Assembly (NCBI GenBank): GCA_001600055.1
Contig: BCIV01000002.1
Span: 128,287-192,286 of the forward strand
Origin: Filobasidium wieringae
Taxonomy: Eukaryota; Basidiomycota; Tremellomycetes; Filobasidiales; Filobasidiaceae
DNA: 64,000 nt
Direction of reading: 5' to 3'
The notes beneath the pieces were generated by a model. That model saw only the letters and a list, made by a program, of their open reading frames with translations, had not been told where the DNA came from and did no database searches. This document shows, piece by piece, positions 20,255-31,754 of the stretch. Each line of letters opens with the position of its first letter. The stretch's first letter is position 1. The position numbers were made by a program, and so were the translations under genes.

Positions 20255-21269
20255 TCACTCTCCCGATTTACCCTCCCTCTCAGCCTTGGCTTTAGCCTGC
20301 ATGATCAATTGCCTCTTCTTGATCGAAGTGGTCATATAAGTCTGTCACAAATGAAAAATCGAAAATCAGCATACGACCATACGAGTGCGTACTTCAAGTG
20401 CGAAACTTACCCCGAGGACGAAGCTGACGAGGTTGAACCAGACTACCCATGTTTCAGCGGGCAGGAAAGTTTGAGCAAAGATGATCGCTAGAGGAGAAGA
20501 GATCCACATGGACTAAACGACCGTTCGCGATCAGCTACCGAGCTTGAAGTAGGACCGCTTGACATGGCTCACCCTCAAGACACTTGGCAAGCCCATTTGA
20601 ACGGTCTTGGAGACCGTCTCTGCTGATCTAGCTCCGTTGATGACGGCCATCGAAGCGATATAGACAACAGCGGTGATGGGGGTTTGGATGGATAACATTC
20701 CGATCAGTTGTCCGATCTTGGCGATCGCTCCGGTCCTTCCTGCGAACAGCTTCTGGAAGAACCCAACAAAGAAGTGGGAGAGAGGAGCGGAGATGAATGC
20801 TCCGTATGCAGCCATCTATAGCAGCATCGCAGGAAAGATGGAATGAGCTTCAAAAGGTCGTGGTGCAAAGACGAAGATAACTTACCTGCAACGCCTTGGA
20901 GCTAACTCCAAGCTCACGAAGTAACCCAAGTAACTGAGAAGGAACGATCTTCCTCAGGGAAGAGTTCTTAGCTGGCCATTGCTCCTTCGGGCTCCCGCTC
21001 AGGCGGACAGCAAGCACCTCTTGGAGGAAGAACAGCACTCCTGAAGTGTATGACTTGGTCTTCAAAGGTTTAACAGCCAAACTCGTCAAGTACCTGGCGA
21101 GGAGACGATAGAAGAGAGGAAGAGCAGGGGGTTGAATGGGAGATGCGGTGGTCGGTCGTAGGATGGACGCGCTGAGGAGCGGCTTGACGGCCTGAGAAGC
21201 TGCATTGGCGACCTTTGAAGTGTCTACGCTGCTGGATACTTTAGCTGGGAGAGTTGAAGTGGTGGACAT
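20255..21269 (-). CDS. Mpv17/PMP22-type membrane protein
   Basis: Four exons, 21269-20886, 20815-20573, 20512-20411 and 20341-20255, give 271 residues. The N-terminal 60 residues are Ser/Ala-rich, then LPLFYRLLARYLTSLAVKPLKTK opens the domain. AAYGAFISAPLSHFFVGFFQKLF carries the family's G-x-x-x-x-GP-x-x-H-type core, followed by IQTPITAVVYIASMAVING, SPLAIIFAQTFLPAETWVVWFNL and a Lys/Arg-rich tail (TTSIKKRQL). Four hydrophobic segments fit the family. Mpv17/Pxmp2/Sym1 relatives form channels in peroxisomal or mitochondrial inner membranes. This divergent member, with an Ala rather than Gly-Pro in the core, cannot be assigned to an organelle. Confidence 0.82.
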
Positions 21270-21461
21270 GATTGAAAACGATGTTGAGGGAGTGAGAAGA
21301 ACCGAAATTCAGGTCGATCTCAAGTTCAAAGTCGATTGAATGATCGCCTGATTGGCAGCGGTGCCCCAAAGAGACAGAGGACGATACCCGGATCGTTCAT
21401 TACCGGAATACACGAATCACGTGACTTCGATCGCTACAAAGGGTAATAACCGCGGTCAACC

Positions 21462-24400
21462 TTATCCCAAGATCTCCTTCTTCGCTTCCTCCAAATCGTA
21501 GATCGGTAATCCACAAGCGAAATCTCGACAGACTCTCAAACTCTCCTTGACTTCTTTTCCTTCTTTAGTCTCTTTCTCTAGGCGCTCGATGATATCCTTC
21601 ACGACAGCATTATGCTTGGCCAACTCGTGTGGCGGGTTCTTCGGGTCGATTTGGATGACGACCTTGTTAGGAATATGTGACTCCCCATGCAGGGCGTGTA
21701 GAATCGATTGGACGAAAACAGACTCCGGTGTTCCAGTAATGACATACTGCAGTCGCCTTTCAGTCAACCACCATTCTCTTCTCTTCCATACCGGATCTCA
21801 CTCACCTCCCCGATCCCCCTCACAGCATCCCACGCACCTGCGACAGCCGTAACGATCACATAAGGCGACATACTAACGGTCCCCTCATTACTCTTCAAGA
21901 TCGACTCCGCCTTGTCTTTGTATTCTGGGTACCGATCCGAGCAATAATGCGCGAGTTGGAAGAGGTTATGTACCGCTACAGACGTTGCGGCAGGTTCCGC
22001 TCCGTCCTGTCCGATTCCCATTTTCTCATCAGCGCCACTTCTCAGCCCAAGGAAAAAACGACTCACCTGTGCCTCCTTCATCCGAACCAAGACCAGTTCA
22101 TCCTCCTCACTAGCCCAATACCCACCACCGTTCTTGTCCTGGAAGACCTCATCCATCTTCTCCTGCAGCCGGATAGCCCAAGTGAGATGTTTCTCCGTGC
22201 CCGTCACGCTATACAGTCTCAACAGAGCTTGTATGAAAAAGGCGTAATCGTCCGCTTGGGCTTTCTGTCATTATCAACCATGGTTCAGGGTACTATCAAC
22301 ACCAGTCGATACGAAACCAGCCGGAAACGTACAGGTCCTTTCCCCTCCCTCCAACTCCTCACAAGTACTCCGGTAGATTCATCATACATCTCTTGACGCA
22401 CGAATTCCGCCGCTCCTTCTGCCAATCTCAGGCATTCGCTAGCAATCGGATACTTGTCCGCTGGGAGGGAAACTGAAGCTTGTGCCATTGCCGTGATCTG
22501 TGTGTACATTGTAAAATCAGCTCGAAGATTCTGTAAAGAACAAGGATGGTCATAACCCTTACCATAAGACCGTTCCAGGAGACCAAGATCTTGTCATCCA
22601 AATGAGGTCGAGGTCGATTCTTATCCCGGTATTCTCTCAACTTAGGGATCGCTCGTTGAATCACTTGTCGAACGTGATCCGTCGATGACTCGTGTTTAGC
22701 GGCGATCTGTTCGTACGATTTCGTTTGATACAACGTATTCTGCGGGATTGAAACCTGATTAGCGCACGGACCGGGACAAAATATGCGATGAGGGATCGAA
22801 GCACCTTTCCAGCCAGTTCATCGTGCGCGTCATGAGCAGGGTTCACGTTCCCTTTCGCTTTAACGTTCCAGAACGCAACAGCGATATCCGAATCCTCCCC
22901 TAAAACCTGATCGAATTCGTCTTTCGTCCATACATAAAACACCCCCTCTACAATCGCATGTCCACGTTAACATCGAGAACCTTGCATCAATTCGAGATTG
23001 AAGGAGACGTACCAGAGTGTCTCTCAGGGTGCTCGAAACTCTCCCCACTATCCGCGTCCTCTGCAGAATAGATCCCTCCCATCTTACTGACCAGATCCCT
23101 CGAAACGTACTCGATAATGTCCGCTGCCAAATCCTGGCAGATCTTGCGATTTTCCGCTTGAGGTTCGGGTAGATTGGGGAGTAAAGAATATTCCAGAGCG
23201 GAGAGAGCGACTTGACCTTGATCGTACCTGTCCTCCATGAGAACCCTCATCAGCCAAAATGATGTCGGAACCCCGGACCTTTCAATACCCACAACATCTT
23301 TTCGAAATGAGGTAACCTGAAATACTCATCGACGCTATACCTAGCCAACCCACTCCCGATCCAATCCCTCACCCCACCCATCCAAAGAGCCTTCAACAGT
23401 CTCATCCCCATCTCCGCCGATCGGACACCTTTCTCCTTCTCTTCTTCGGTCGCTTCGGGTTTCCCGTATTGAGCGGCAATTCGGGATAGGAGGACCATGT
23501 TTTGGGAAGGAGAGGGGAACTTGGGACCGGACCGGGAGAAACCACCGTTGGCTGGGTCGTGCCGTTTCGAAAGATGACTGAAGATTTTAGTCACTGCCGG
23601 TTCGATGAGTTGGGGAAGGTTTATTGTGGAGCTTGACTGTCGATGGGGAGTTCTTGTTAGCAGTATATCGGAGTGACACGTTACAGCTCATAGGAGGACA
23701 AACCTCGTCCGGTTCCTGAATCTCTTTCAGTTGCTCAATGACGTTTTTGCCATTAGCCATAACTCTTTCTCGCTCATCGACCCATCTATCATCAATCGAT
23801 ACCTGTCAGCTCATGATATTCACCTCGATCGATACTCGTGACTATACTCACAGCTCGCTGATCTTATCTAATAAGCCCATAAACTTGCCTCTAGGGAAGT
23901 AGGTACCGGCGAATACCGGCTCAAGTGTCGGTGTCAAAACTATAACCAAAAACGTCAATTTATGAGGCAAACCGGACGGAATAACTTGAAATACTAACAG
24001 ATGGACATGGGCCAACCTCCTCCACCCGAAGTAGCCTGTCAGGCAATGAAACCCATCCCATCCCATCCCATCAGCGGACAATCCCGGAGCCGTGTATCCT
24101 GCAGTAGACTGACCTGGAGGTAAGTCATATACATGCGGTCTACATCAGGTCTTTCTTCCCGATCCACCTTGATGTTGATATAGTACTTGTTCATCATATC
24201 CGCTACCGTCTGCAACGGTTCGTTAGCTTTAGCTTGAGCTTTCTATTTTCTCGACCTTGAAGAAGATAATCACCTCGTCCGAGAAACTCTCAGCTGCCTG
24301 AACACTAAGAAATGATTCAGATGGGTAGAAGCAAACTACCAGTCAAGCTTGACTCACTGGCACCAGTGACAACTAGAATAACCCACGCTGAGGAAGATCA

Positions 24401-24692
24401 TCTTATCCTCCTTCCTAGCTCTTTCGATAGACTGGGCGTTCCATTCTTGCCAATGTACAGGGTTGCTCTTGTGCTGTAGTAAATAAGGAGACTTGGCCTT
24501 GTCTAGTACGTTCGTTAATGGAGGGAGCTCGGCCTTGTTGAGGGTAGATGTTGACATTTTGCGAGAGTGCGAGATGGACGTGTTCAATGGGGGGAGGTAT
24601 CGATTCGACGCGGGATGTACTAGTCGTGCGTTCGTTCGGGCAGCTATTCTCGTCAAGTGTCTGGTGGTCGAGAAGGTTATGGCTCTGATCAT
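21462..24692 (-). CDS. SPATA20/YyaL-type thioredoxin-fold protein (DUF255)
   Basis: A long gene with about a dozen exons. The N-terminus is presequence-like ([20 protein letters not shown]); a second ATG at about 24557 could start a cytosolic form. The DUF255 module is clear: [35 protein letters not shown] spliced to [10 protein letters not shown], then [62 protein letters not shown], and the alpha/alpha-toroid part with [14 protein letters not shown]-like [17 protein letters not shown] and [17 protein letters not shown]. The CHWC redox-type motif is intact only when the acceptor ending TTCTTAG is used. Family knowledge: the protein is widespread from bacteria to man and poorly understood, and is linked to thioredoxin-like or mannosyl/epimerase-like folds. 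No change from family length is obvious. Confidence 0.9.
24053..24075. repeat. CCCAT tandem repeat in an intron
   Basis: About four copies of CCCAT lie within an intron of the DUF255 gene. It is a simple pentamer tract with no sign of function. Confidence 0.6.
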
Positions 24693-25475
24693 GCTTATTT
24701 AGACTCTGCATCCAGGAAATTTCACAGATCACTCTGCTGACTGAATCCATAGACAGTCGAGGTCCTCTTCACATAAGCTGACGTCAGCGACTGATGACGT
24801 AAGCTTGATTCCGTGTTTCAAGTGGTCGGACTAGCTCTTCGAGTAATCCAGCCACGATCACTGAGCACTGTCAATTTGGAGGATTGTACCTCTACATTTC
24901 ACCTAAATAGGGTTGGTTCTCATGAGTGTAATTCAGTATGTGGCCAGGAGGTGCTATGCCTCTGTCCATGCAAAGATCACTGCCATTTATCGAACACTTG
25001 CTACCACCAGGACCACTTGCCCCGAAAATATCCTTGTCTTTTCCTTGTGTTCTTCTCTCATCCCGACCTCTGGTTCAGCCTGAGAGTCAGGGTCAGCCAT
25101 TGAGAATTATTCTGAGGCAAAACTAAAAGTATGACCGTCAGCTAGCTCCTGTCATATCGTCGACTACGTTAAACATTCCCAAGCTCCTTGTCGATTTTCT
25201 TTCGAGTGCTCGTTTTCAAGCTAAAACCCTTCGCCACGCAAACAAGACAACTCATGAGCATCTTCCTGTCATGTGTTGTCTTCGCAGGCTTCCCTTCCGG
25301 TATCTCAATTGTGAGGCACTTTCCGGGCCACACGCACATGGTTTTCACTATTGGGATGCGGTACGGATCACTAAATCTTCCAACCGATGCGCCTCAAGAA
25401 GATCAACACCGACAATACCGACATGCAACATCAAATCCATCATACACGCGCATCATTACAATCCACCCTTCCAAA
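24693..25475. other. Intergenic between DUF255 gene and YTM1
   Basis: This is promoter of the DUF255 gene on the left and 3' flank of YTM1 on the right. Plus-strand open frames exist but have the composition of chance reading. No gene is supported. Confidence 0.4.
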
Positions 25476-27194
25476 TCACTCCCCTCTAGCGCTCCAAACC
25501 CCGACCTGTCCATCTTCTCCCCCAGCGACCATGACCTCTCCATCCCAATCCACGCTCAAAAGTCTCTCCCCCGTCCCTCCTCCTACGATCTTGTTATCCT
25601 TCCTCGGCTGTTTCTTCACGGTAAAGAGGGCTTGTTTGGGGGAACGGATGTCAAAGAGTTGTAGTACTCCGGTGTATGAGGCGGTACATAGGGTGAAGGG
25701 GGATGAAGGGTGGGTCGAGATGGAGGGGGTTGAAGCTTGAGTGGGCAGGGTTAGGGAGACGACCGAGGTGGCTGTATAAGTGGGCGTCAGTGAAGATCCT
25801 GACCCGATCGTTGGTTGAAGGAAAACATGAGAAACTTACATTCCCTGATATCCCACAGCGAAACCACTCGATCCATATGACCCGTGACGAGCGTCCCACT
25901 CCCAGCCATCTGAGCGATACAGAGTGCCGCTCTCTCCTGAGGTCCTTGCTATTCACACGTCCCAAATCACCTATCAGCCATCCTCTTGCCAACCAAAAAC
26001 CAAACTCCCTCAGAACAGTCGACCCGGACTAACCTTCAAGACCTTTTGTCTCCCTTCATAAGTATCCCAACCCCTCACGCTTCCATCCCAACCGGCACTC
26101 CAAGCGTCTGTACCCGTGACGACCGTGTCCCAAATCGCGCCCCCGATCCTCCCCTCGTGTCCTCGCAGTACCAAATCCGGTCTCTTCCTCCACCCGCCCG
26201 ATCCTGCCTGTGCCAACCCGTTCTCCGTAGAGGTCTTTTCTACCTTACGTTTCTTCCCCAAACGTCTGTCCTGGTTGGTCAAGTAGTTCGTGGGTTCTTG
26301 GTTTATATCGTGAATCTTCTCCAAGGGCGAGTCTTTGGTGGGGAGAGCGAAGAGACCGAGGAGACCGTCCCATGAGGCGGACAAGAGTTTGGAATGGTCC
26401 GGAGAAGGGGCGATGGAACTGATAGGTCCGCTGTGCAGGTGGAGAGTCATGATCTCTTCCCCCTTGACCTCTTGTTCAGGGTCCAACATCCTCTGCAATG
26501 AATCTCCGGGGAGAGAAAAGACGTGGACTTGACGATCCATTCCTCCGGCACCTACGAGGATCTCGTTCTCAGGGACGTAGGAAGAATGAGAGGGGGAAGG
26601 GGTCAACCATGAAGCGCAAGTCGCTCCGAGGGAAGTGGGAAGGGGGAGGGTTATGGATGGAGGAGGAACGTCGGGGACGGTCGATTGCGTGAGAGGAATG
26701 ATTTTCAAGTGAGAGAGGTAGGACGATAGGAGGATGTGTCTGTCGAAGTGATGCACGAGGTTAAGTAACGAAGAACCACGAAAGAGCAAACGAAACGAAA
26801 CTCACCCTGGTCGTGCAATACTGACTCCCGAAACCCAATCGTCCTGAGGAAAAGTCCCCTGCTCCTTGGGAGGCATCAAGCTCTCCACATACTCGACATT
26901 CAAGGTACTCTCCAAATCCCCTCCTCTCCTCTGTTTGACAAACGATTCCAAACTCCCCCTCAAAAGCTCGCCATCGATGATAAAGTCGAAAGGGATGGGC
27001 TGATCTGGACCCAAGACTTTGTTGATGAGGGAGGAGAGCTGGAATCGACGCCAGGAAGATGGGAGGAGGTAGGTCGAGGCGGGGATGGTATGTTGAGCAT
27101 TCCGAGTGAAGAGGTTGATAGGGAGGTTGATATCGGTCGAGGTTGTCGCTGCAGGAGGAGCCGTTGATGTTGTGAGGAGGTCTGTGGATGACAT
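25476..27194 (-). CDS. YTM1: YTM1, WD40 ribosome-biogenesis factor
   Basis: Four or five exons starting MSSTDLLTTSTAPP and ending GVWSARGE, TGA at 25478-25476. The N-terminal ubiquitin-like (NLE) domain reads INLFTRNAQHTIPASTYLLP, LINKVLGP and PFDFIIDGELLRGSLESF, ending in the LNVEYVESLMPP motif that contacts the AAA ATPase Rea1/Midasin. WD repeats follow: DDWVSGVS, MTLHLHSGPISSIAPSPD, LLSASWDGLLGLF, VLRGHEGRIGGAIWD, AWSAGWDGSVRGWD, LVTGHMDRVVSLWDIRE and LQLFDIR. A Lys-rich insertion (DRRLGKKRKVEK) lies between repeats, as in fungal orthologues, and is a likely nuclear signal. Ytm1, Erb1 and Nop7 mature the 60S subunit in the nucleolus. It is divergent from the Rab5-like gene, 415 bp away. 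Confidence 0.95.
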
Positions 27195-27609
27195 GATGGG
27201 GTGTACGTTGGTTCGAGTTCAAAGGGGAAGAAGAGGTCGAATCCGGTCGAGAGAGGTCGTTTTGTAGAAATCAGAGAGAACGAACACTTTCAACTTTGTC
27301 AACTTCAACTTTATACATACACGTCGCCCAGGTCCAAATCGCGTATATTCAGCTTACCTAAGCCACAAATAATCAGTTGTGCACTCGTTTTCCGGGTCAT
27401 TTACCGTCTGGAGCGACGCGTATACACCTGATGAACCGCGGATCACCAGCCATGCCCTCGGGTTGACGACTGACATCAGCGCTCTACGCATCTTCGCATA
27501 TCGCCTCGAACCCTTTCATCACAATCAAATTCCACTGAAGTCGAGGATATCACCTCTTACTCTCATCTATCACTACATTACTCCCACTATCGTCCACTAG
27601 CGAACCATA
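27195..27609. promoter_or_regulatory. Shared divergent promoter, YTM1 / Rab5-type GTPase
   Basis: This is a 415-bp interval between head-to-head start codons. The right part is CA-rich leader of the GTPase gene. No binding site is identified. Confidence 0.45.
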
Positions 27610-29172
27610 ATGACGGACGAACCTACAGCCAAAGCGATCCAAGTCAAACTAGTCCTCCTAGGTAAGCATCCGGTCCTCGAAATCTCGCAGCATAGCCTTG
27701 AGCACTTGCCTATCCTCTCAACCCCTAACATCTACTTTCCTCGACCATCTCACTGACCTCTTCATCACTCTATTATAACGCAGGGGAAGCAGCGGTCGGG
27801 AAATCTTCCCTTGTGCTTCGATTCGTACAGGACGACTTCAACGAGAACAATTCTCCTACTATCGGAGCGGCGTTCCTTACCCAGAGTAAGTCACTTTCCC
27901 TTGTGGATCCTTTTCTCGAATCGAGGAATCGAGCAAACGATGTCGAGGGATGCATATCCTCTACCTCCTGTTTCCTTTGGATGATATAAGATGAAGATCA
28001 AGGCTGAGATATCGATTTGGGATTCTAGAATGTCGACTGGAAGATAAAGTCATCAAATTCGAGATCTGGTTAGTTCTCTTCTCGCTTTCCGTTACCAGGA
28101 AAGCGGATCATGATGGCTGATTGTATATCGTACCTTTTCGTTCAGGGACACGGCCGGTCAAGGTGAATAACAGATATCCTGTGCGAATGGTCATTTAAGA
28201 GGAAGGACTGATCCACCTTAACTTCATTCCTATTCATCTCTTCCCCCTGTCCATCCACCCTGTCCATCACCTTCTCCTAATCTGAACAAACAAACAATCG
28301 AATACGGAACTGCTATAGAGAGGTTCCATTCCCTCGCCCCAATGTATTACCGGAACGCTGCGGCCGCGGTGGTAGTGTACGATCTGACCAAGGCCGTAAG
28401 TTTCTTCCTATTCTCCATCAAATTGGATCAAAAGAAGAAAGAAGGAAAAAGAAAACTGACCTCCCCCCTCGCCCGTCCCCTTCCTCCTATGCCCGTATGA
28501 TAGAGTTCTTTGGACAAGGCGAAAACGTGGATCACGGAATTACAAAGACAGGCGAACCCTAATATCGTCATCGCGCTGGTAGGGAACAAGGCGGATCTGA
28601 TCGATGATAACCTTTCTACTGGGACGGTCAAGGGTGATGCGGAGGGAGAGGGGGAGGGGGAGGGGACGGAGCTGGTCTCCCCCTTTGGTACGAAATCGGC
28701 AGGGACTCAAGGGGATGATGATGATAATGATAACGATAACGACGATGAGGAAGGGGAAGAGAGAAATGTGGAGCCTACTTCGACGGCGGCTGAGGTCAAG
28801 TCGTCCAATGCCCGACAGGTTTCGAAGGAGGAAGTCGAGGTTTACGCACGGGAACAAGGAGGGATCCTTCTGTTCGAGGCGAGTGCGAAGACTGGTAAAG
28901 GTGTTCAGGAGGTTTTCACGGAGATCGGTCAGTCCGCTTCGTTCATCCTCGAGTCGTCCTTTCCCAGAGTACTGATCGGCACCTCTTCTTGCGATCATCC
29001 AGCCAAGAACTTGCCTATAGAATCAATGCAATCGAAACCGACTGGTACTACCACGGGTAACGCGGGGAACCGACGAGGTGCGGCCGGTGCGGCCGCTGGA
29101 GATTCTGGACGTGTCAACCTGGGCGCTTCGGCTGGGGGTGAAGCGGGGAAGAAGAGTGGGGGTTGTTGTTAG
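27610..29172 (+). CDS. YPT5: Rab5-type small GTPase with acidic insertion
   Basis: The protein starts [17 protein letters not shown]. The G1 P-loop is GEAAVGKSS, the effector loop [19 protein letters not shown] carries the G2 Thr, G3 is [20 protein letters not shown]4 is GNKADL and G5 is EASAKTG. The end is GGCC, for double geranylgeranylation. The effector loop and switch II are diagnostic of Rab5/Vps21, which drives early-endosome fusion. DTAGQ lies on a 17-nt exon (28146-28162). Between G4 and G5 about 65 extra residues are inserted, with GEGEGEG and a long Asp/Asn/Glu run, in a loop where Rab proteins normally have about 30. The hypervariable tail is Gly/Ala-rich. The insertion is continuous with the flanking frame, so it is probably translated. 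Confidence 0.93.
28146..28162 (+). other. 17-nt microexon carrying the Rab G3 motif
   Basis: The exon GGACACGGCCGGTCAAG completes Trp and encodes DTAGQ. It lies between TTCAG and GTGAAT, and without it the GTPase lacks its switch II glutamine. Confidence 0.85.
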
Positions 29173-29691
29173 ATCACCCGTCCGGTTCTCGTCTTTGCAG
29201 GCGGTAGTGTGTATGTATTTTTCTCTGTTATTTAGCTCTGTGTGGTCTGTTTGTTGTGATTTATCGAGACGTGCCCATATCGCCATATCGCTGGGATTGG
29301 ACTCGGAGCTTGATCGTGGCCCAGGTTGACTTGGCTGTTTACGATTATTTGCATCCGATTATCAACACCCAACGCGTCGTTTCCCCAGATTCGAATTGGT
29401 TGAAATGGGGAAATCACAGCGACGGACACGCAGATTGGGGTCTGACGAGGGTTCAGACAGCTCATCCCATCACAAGTGACCAGCATCAGTAGCATCTCGT
29501 TGTCCCTACACACATCGGTATCTAACTACAACCACAACTCGCTATCCCCGTTGGAACCAACCCGAACGGACAATCACATTCCTTCAACGAACAAGACCCC
29601 GCGAGTTGAACTACATTCCACCCGAAATCACCACCTCTTCTATCCCCTTTCTAACACAACCCACTAGATCAGACTAGAGAATTCATTCAAG
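29173..29691. other. Spacer between Rab5-type GTPase and YHM2
   Basis: This is 3' flank of the GTPase followed by a CA-rich leader of YHM2. The genes are in tandem. Nothing else is supported. Confidence 0.45.
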
Positions 29692-31277
29692 ATGGCTCCT
29701 ATGGAAAAAGGTTTCAGTTGGTCAAACATCGCAGTCGGTAAGTCCCCCTTCCCCTTCCTTCCTGGCGAGTTCGGACCGGTCGGGTCTGTTCGGGAATGAT
29801 GGGATTCGTGAAAGGAGTGATCTGGTTGGCTGATCGAGATACGTCCTCTGTGCCTTTTGAATTGAACAGGTGCTACGATGAACATGGTACGTTCTGATGT
29901 GGATCAGGTGGGAGTGTGTGGTGACGGTTACTGATCATATATGCTGCGCTTGGAATGCCTTGATCATCACAGTTTGTAAGTTCTCCATCATCACACCATC
30001 CTCTCTTCGTGACCAAGATCTAACTAATCGACTCCTGCTTATACAGGAAGTAACCACTCTCGGACAACCCCTCGAAGTTCTAAAGACCCAAATGGCAGCC
30101 AACCGATCTCAATCCATGCTCACTTCATTCCGTACCGTCCTCTCCCGTGGAGGTCTCACCGGGTTCTATCAAGGACTCATCCCCTGGGCGTGGATCGAGG
30201 CTTCCACTAAAGGAGGTGTACTGATGTTCGCCAGTGGAGAGATCGAGAAGAAGGCGAGGGAGAGAGGGTTGGGCGGGGCCGCTGCGGGTTTGTTGGGAGG
30301 GATGGGAGGAGGTATCGCTCAGGCTTACGCTACTATGGGTAAGTTTCGGGATCTTTTTCTGTCGACCCTATCTCTCCCTAGGTACTGACCTCGAGACACT
30401 CGCAGGTTTCTGTACCTGCATGAAGACGGTAGAGATCACTCGTCACAAGCAAGCCGCCAGTGGTGTAAAGCCCCCCGGTACTTTCCAAGTCTTCATGGAC
30501 ATCTACCGTCGAGAAGGGATCAAGGGGATCAACAAGGGAGTCAACGCCGTGGCCGTAAGACAAATGACCAACTGGGGTAGTCGGTAAGTGCCCCCCGTCC
30601 AGCAGACTATCAGGGAAACGGAGAAACTGAACCTCCAATCCATGCGAATCGGGTAGAATGGGATTCGCTAGGCTCGCTGAGAACTCGATTAGGAACATGA
30701 GGGGAAAGAAGGAAGGAGAGAGTTTAGGTGCGATGGACAAGGTCTTGGCTAGTTCTATCGGAGGAGCTCTCGCGACCTGGAACCAACCTATCGAGGGTGA
30801 GTACCCAGCGTTTTGATCTTTTAATCTTCCTTTACGATTTACTTTTTGCTGACCATTAATCGCGTTTTCAACCGCATCCAGTCGTCCGAGTGGAAATGCA
30901 ATCCGCCATGAAATCGACCGACCCCATCAGGGCCGCTCAGAAGAAGACGATCGCCAACACTCTCTCTTACATCTACAAGGAGAACGGGATCAAGGGTTTG
31001 TACAGGGGTGTGACTCCTCGAATCGGTTTGGGTGAGTCGCCGTTTCCTCTTATCGATTGGAAGAACACGGAGGATTAGGTTATTGAGAATGGTTTTGGTT
31101 TGCGGGGAATAGGGATCTGGCAGACGGTCTGTATGGTCTCTTTTGCCGATTACGTCAAGGCCGCGTGAGTCTGCTTTACGCTTTTCTTTCATCTTCTCGT
31201 CCCCCGGTATTGAGCGTTCTGTCATTCATAGCATCAAGGGTACTCCTGAACCCGTCGCGGCCGTTTTGAAGAAGTAA
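29692..31277 (+). CDS. YHM2: YHM2, mitochondrial citrate/oxoglutarate carrier
   Basis: This is a mitochondrial carrier family member very close to Yhm2. It starts [21 protein letters not shown] and then reads [111 protein letters not shown] and ends AAVLKK, TAA 31275-31277. The three repeats carry the degenerate Px[DE]xx[KR] signatures [16 protein letters not shown] and QPIEVVR. Family knowledge: it exchanges citrate for 2-oxoglutarate across the inner membrane, supplying cytosolic NADPH, and was first linked to mtDNA nucleoids. The conserved Phe between NM and EVTT can only come from a 3-nt exon at 29973-29975. Confidence 0.96.
29973..29975 (+). other. Candidate 3-nt microexon (TTT, Phe) of YHM2
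   Basis: The bases ATCACAG-TTT-GTAAGTTC have a perfect acceptor and donor around three bases. Flanking introns would be 86 and 71 nt, normal here, and the right one has a strong CTAAC-type branch site just before ATACAG. Using it gives [11 protein letters not shown]; ignoring it makes one 160-nt intron and deletes the Phe. Confidence 0.65.
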
Positions 31278-31754
31278 GACAGACGGTCGAAAGATTAGTC
31301 GCTAGATGAATCGAGGATACCCAAAAACAACAACTACGAACGAACACATATACATAAAAAGAGTAGGAAGGGGGAGATAGTTAAGGATCGGGTCGGGCGG
31401 GCTGAATTGTTGGGGGGTGGAGGGATTTACGATTTCTTTGGTTCTCGGGGATATACGGATTTGGGTTTTATTTCATTGCATGATTACCTTTGGCGTTACC
31501 GGCCTGGGTTACCTGATCGATCTACACTGCCTGGTGTCCGACATAAGGGGGCAGAATTAGCGATGAGAGTTGTATGGCTCGTTTTTCAACCTCAGGCTTG
31601 ACCAGTTGAACTTTCTGCCGGCGACTGTCCTACATCAGGCCATACCTTGTGGCGAACGTATTTGCTGTTCTGCTTCACAGACGTCAAACAAGCCTCTCGT
31701 TATTGGATATCACGTACAACATCGGTTCACGGTTCGATACAATCCGTCTCCCCT
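31278..31754. other. Convergent 3' flank between YHM2 and GH43 gene
   Basis: The two genes end facing each other. Short open frames here have no coding character. It is probably 3' UTR and terminators. Confidence 0.45.

Noticed and set aside
24053..24075. CCCAT repeat as internal telomere-like sequence
   Set aside because: Only about four units inside an intron and not the usual fungal telomere unit; a simple tandem tract is sufficient.
24053..24360. Broken CHWC motif in the DUF255 protein (reading CHWCQ)
   Set aside because: The reading depended on a wrong acceptor; using TTCTTAG gives CHWCHVQAAESF, so the motif is intact.
25188..25740. Plus-strand frames downstream of YTM1
   Set aside because: The right part is the antisense of YTM1's last exon and the left part lacks coding character.
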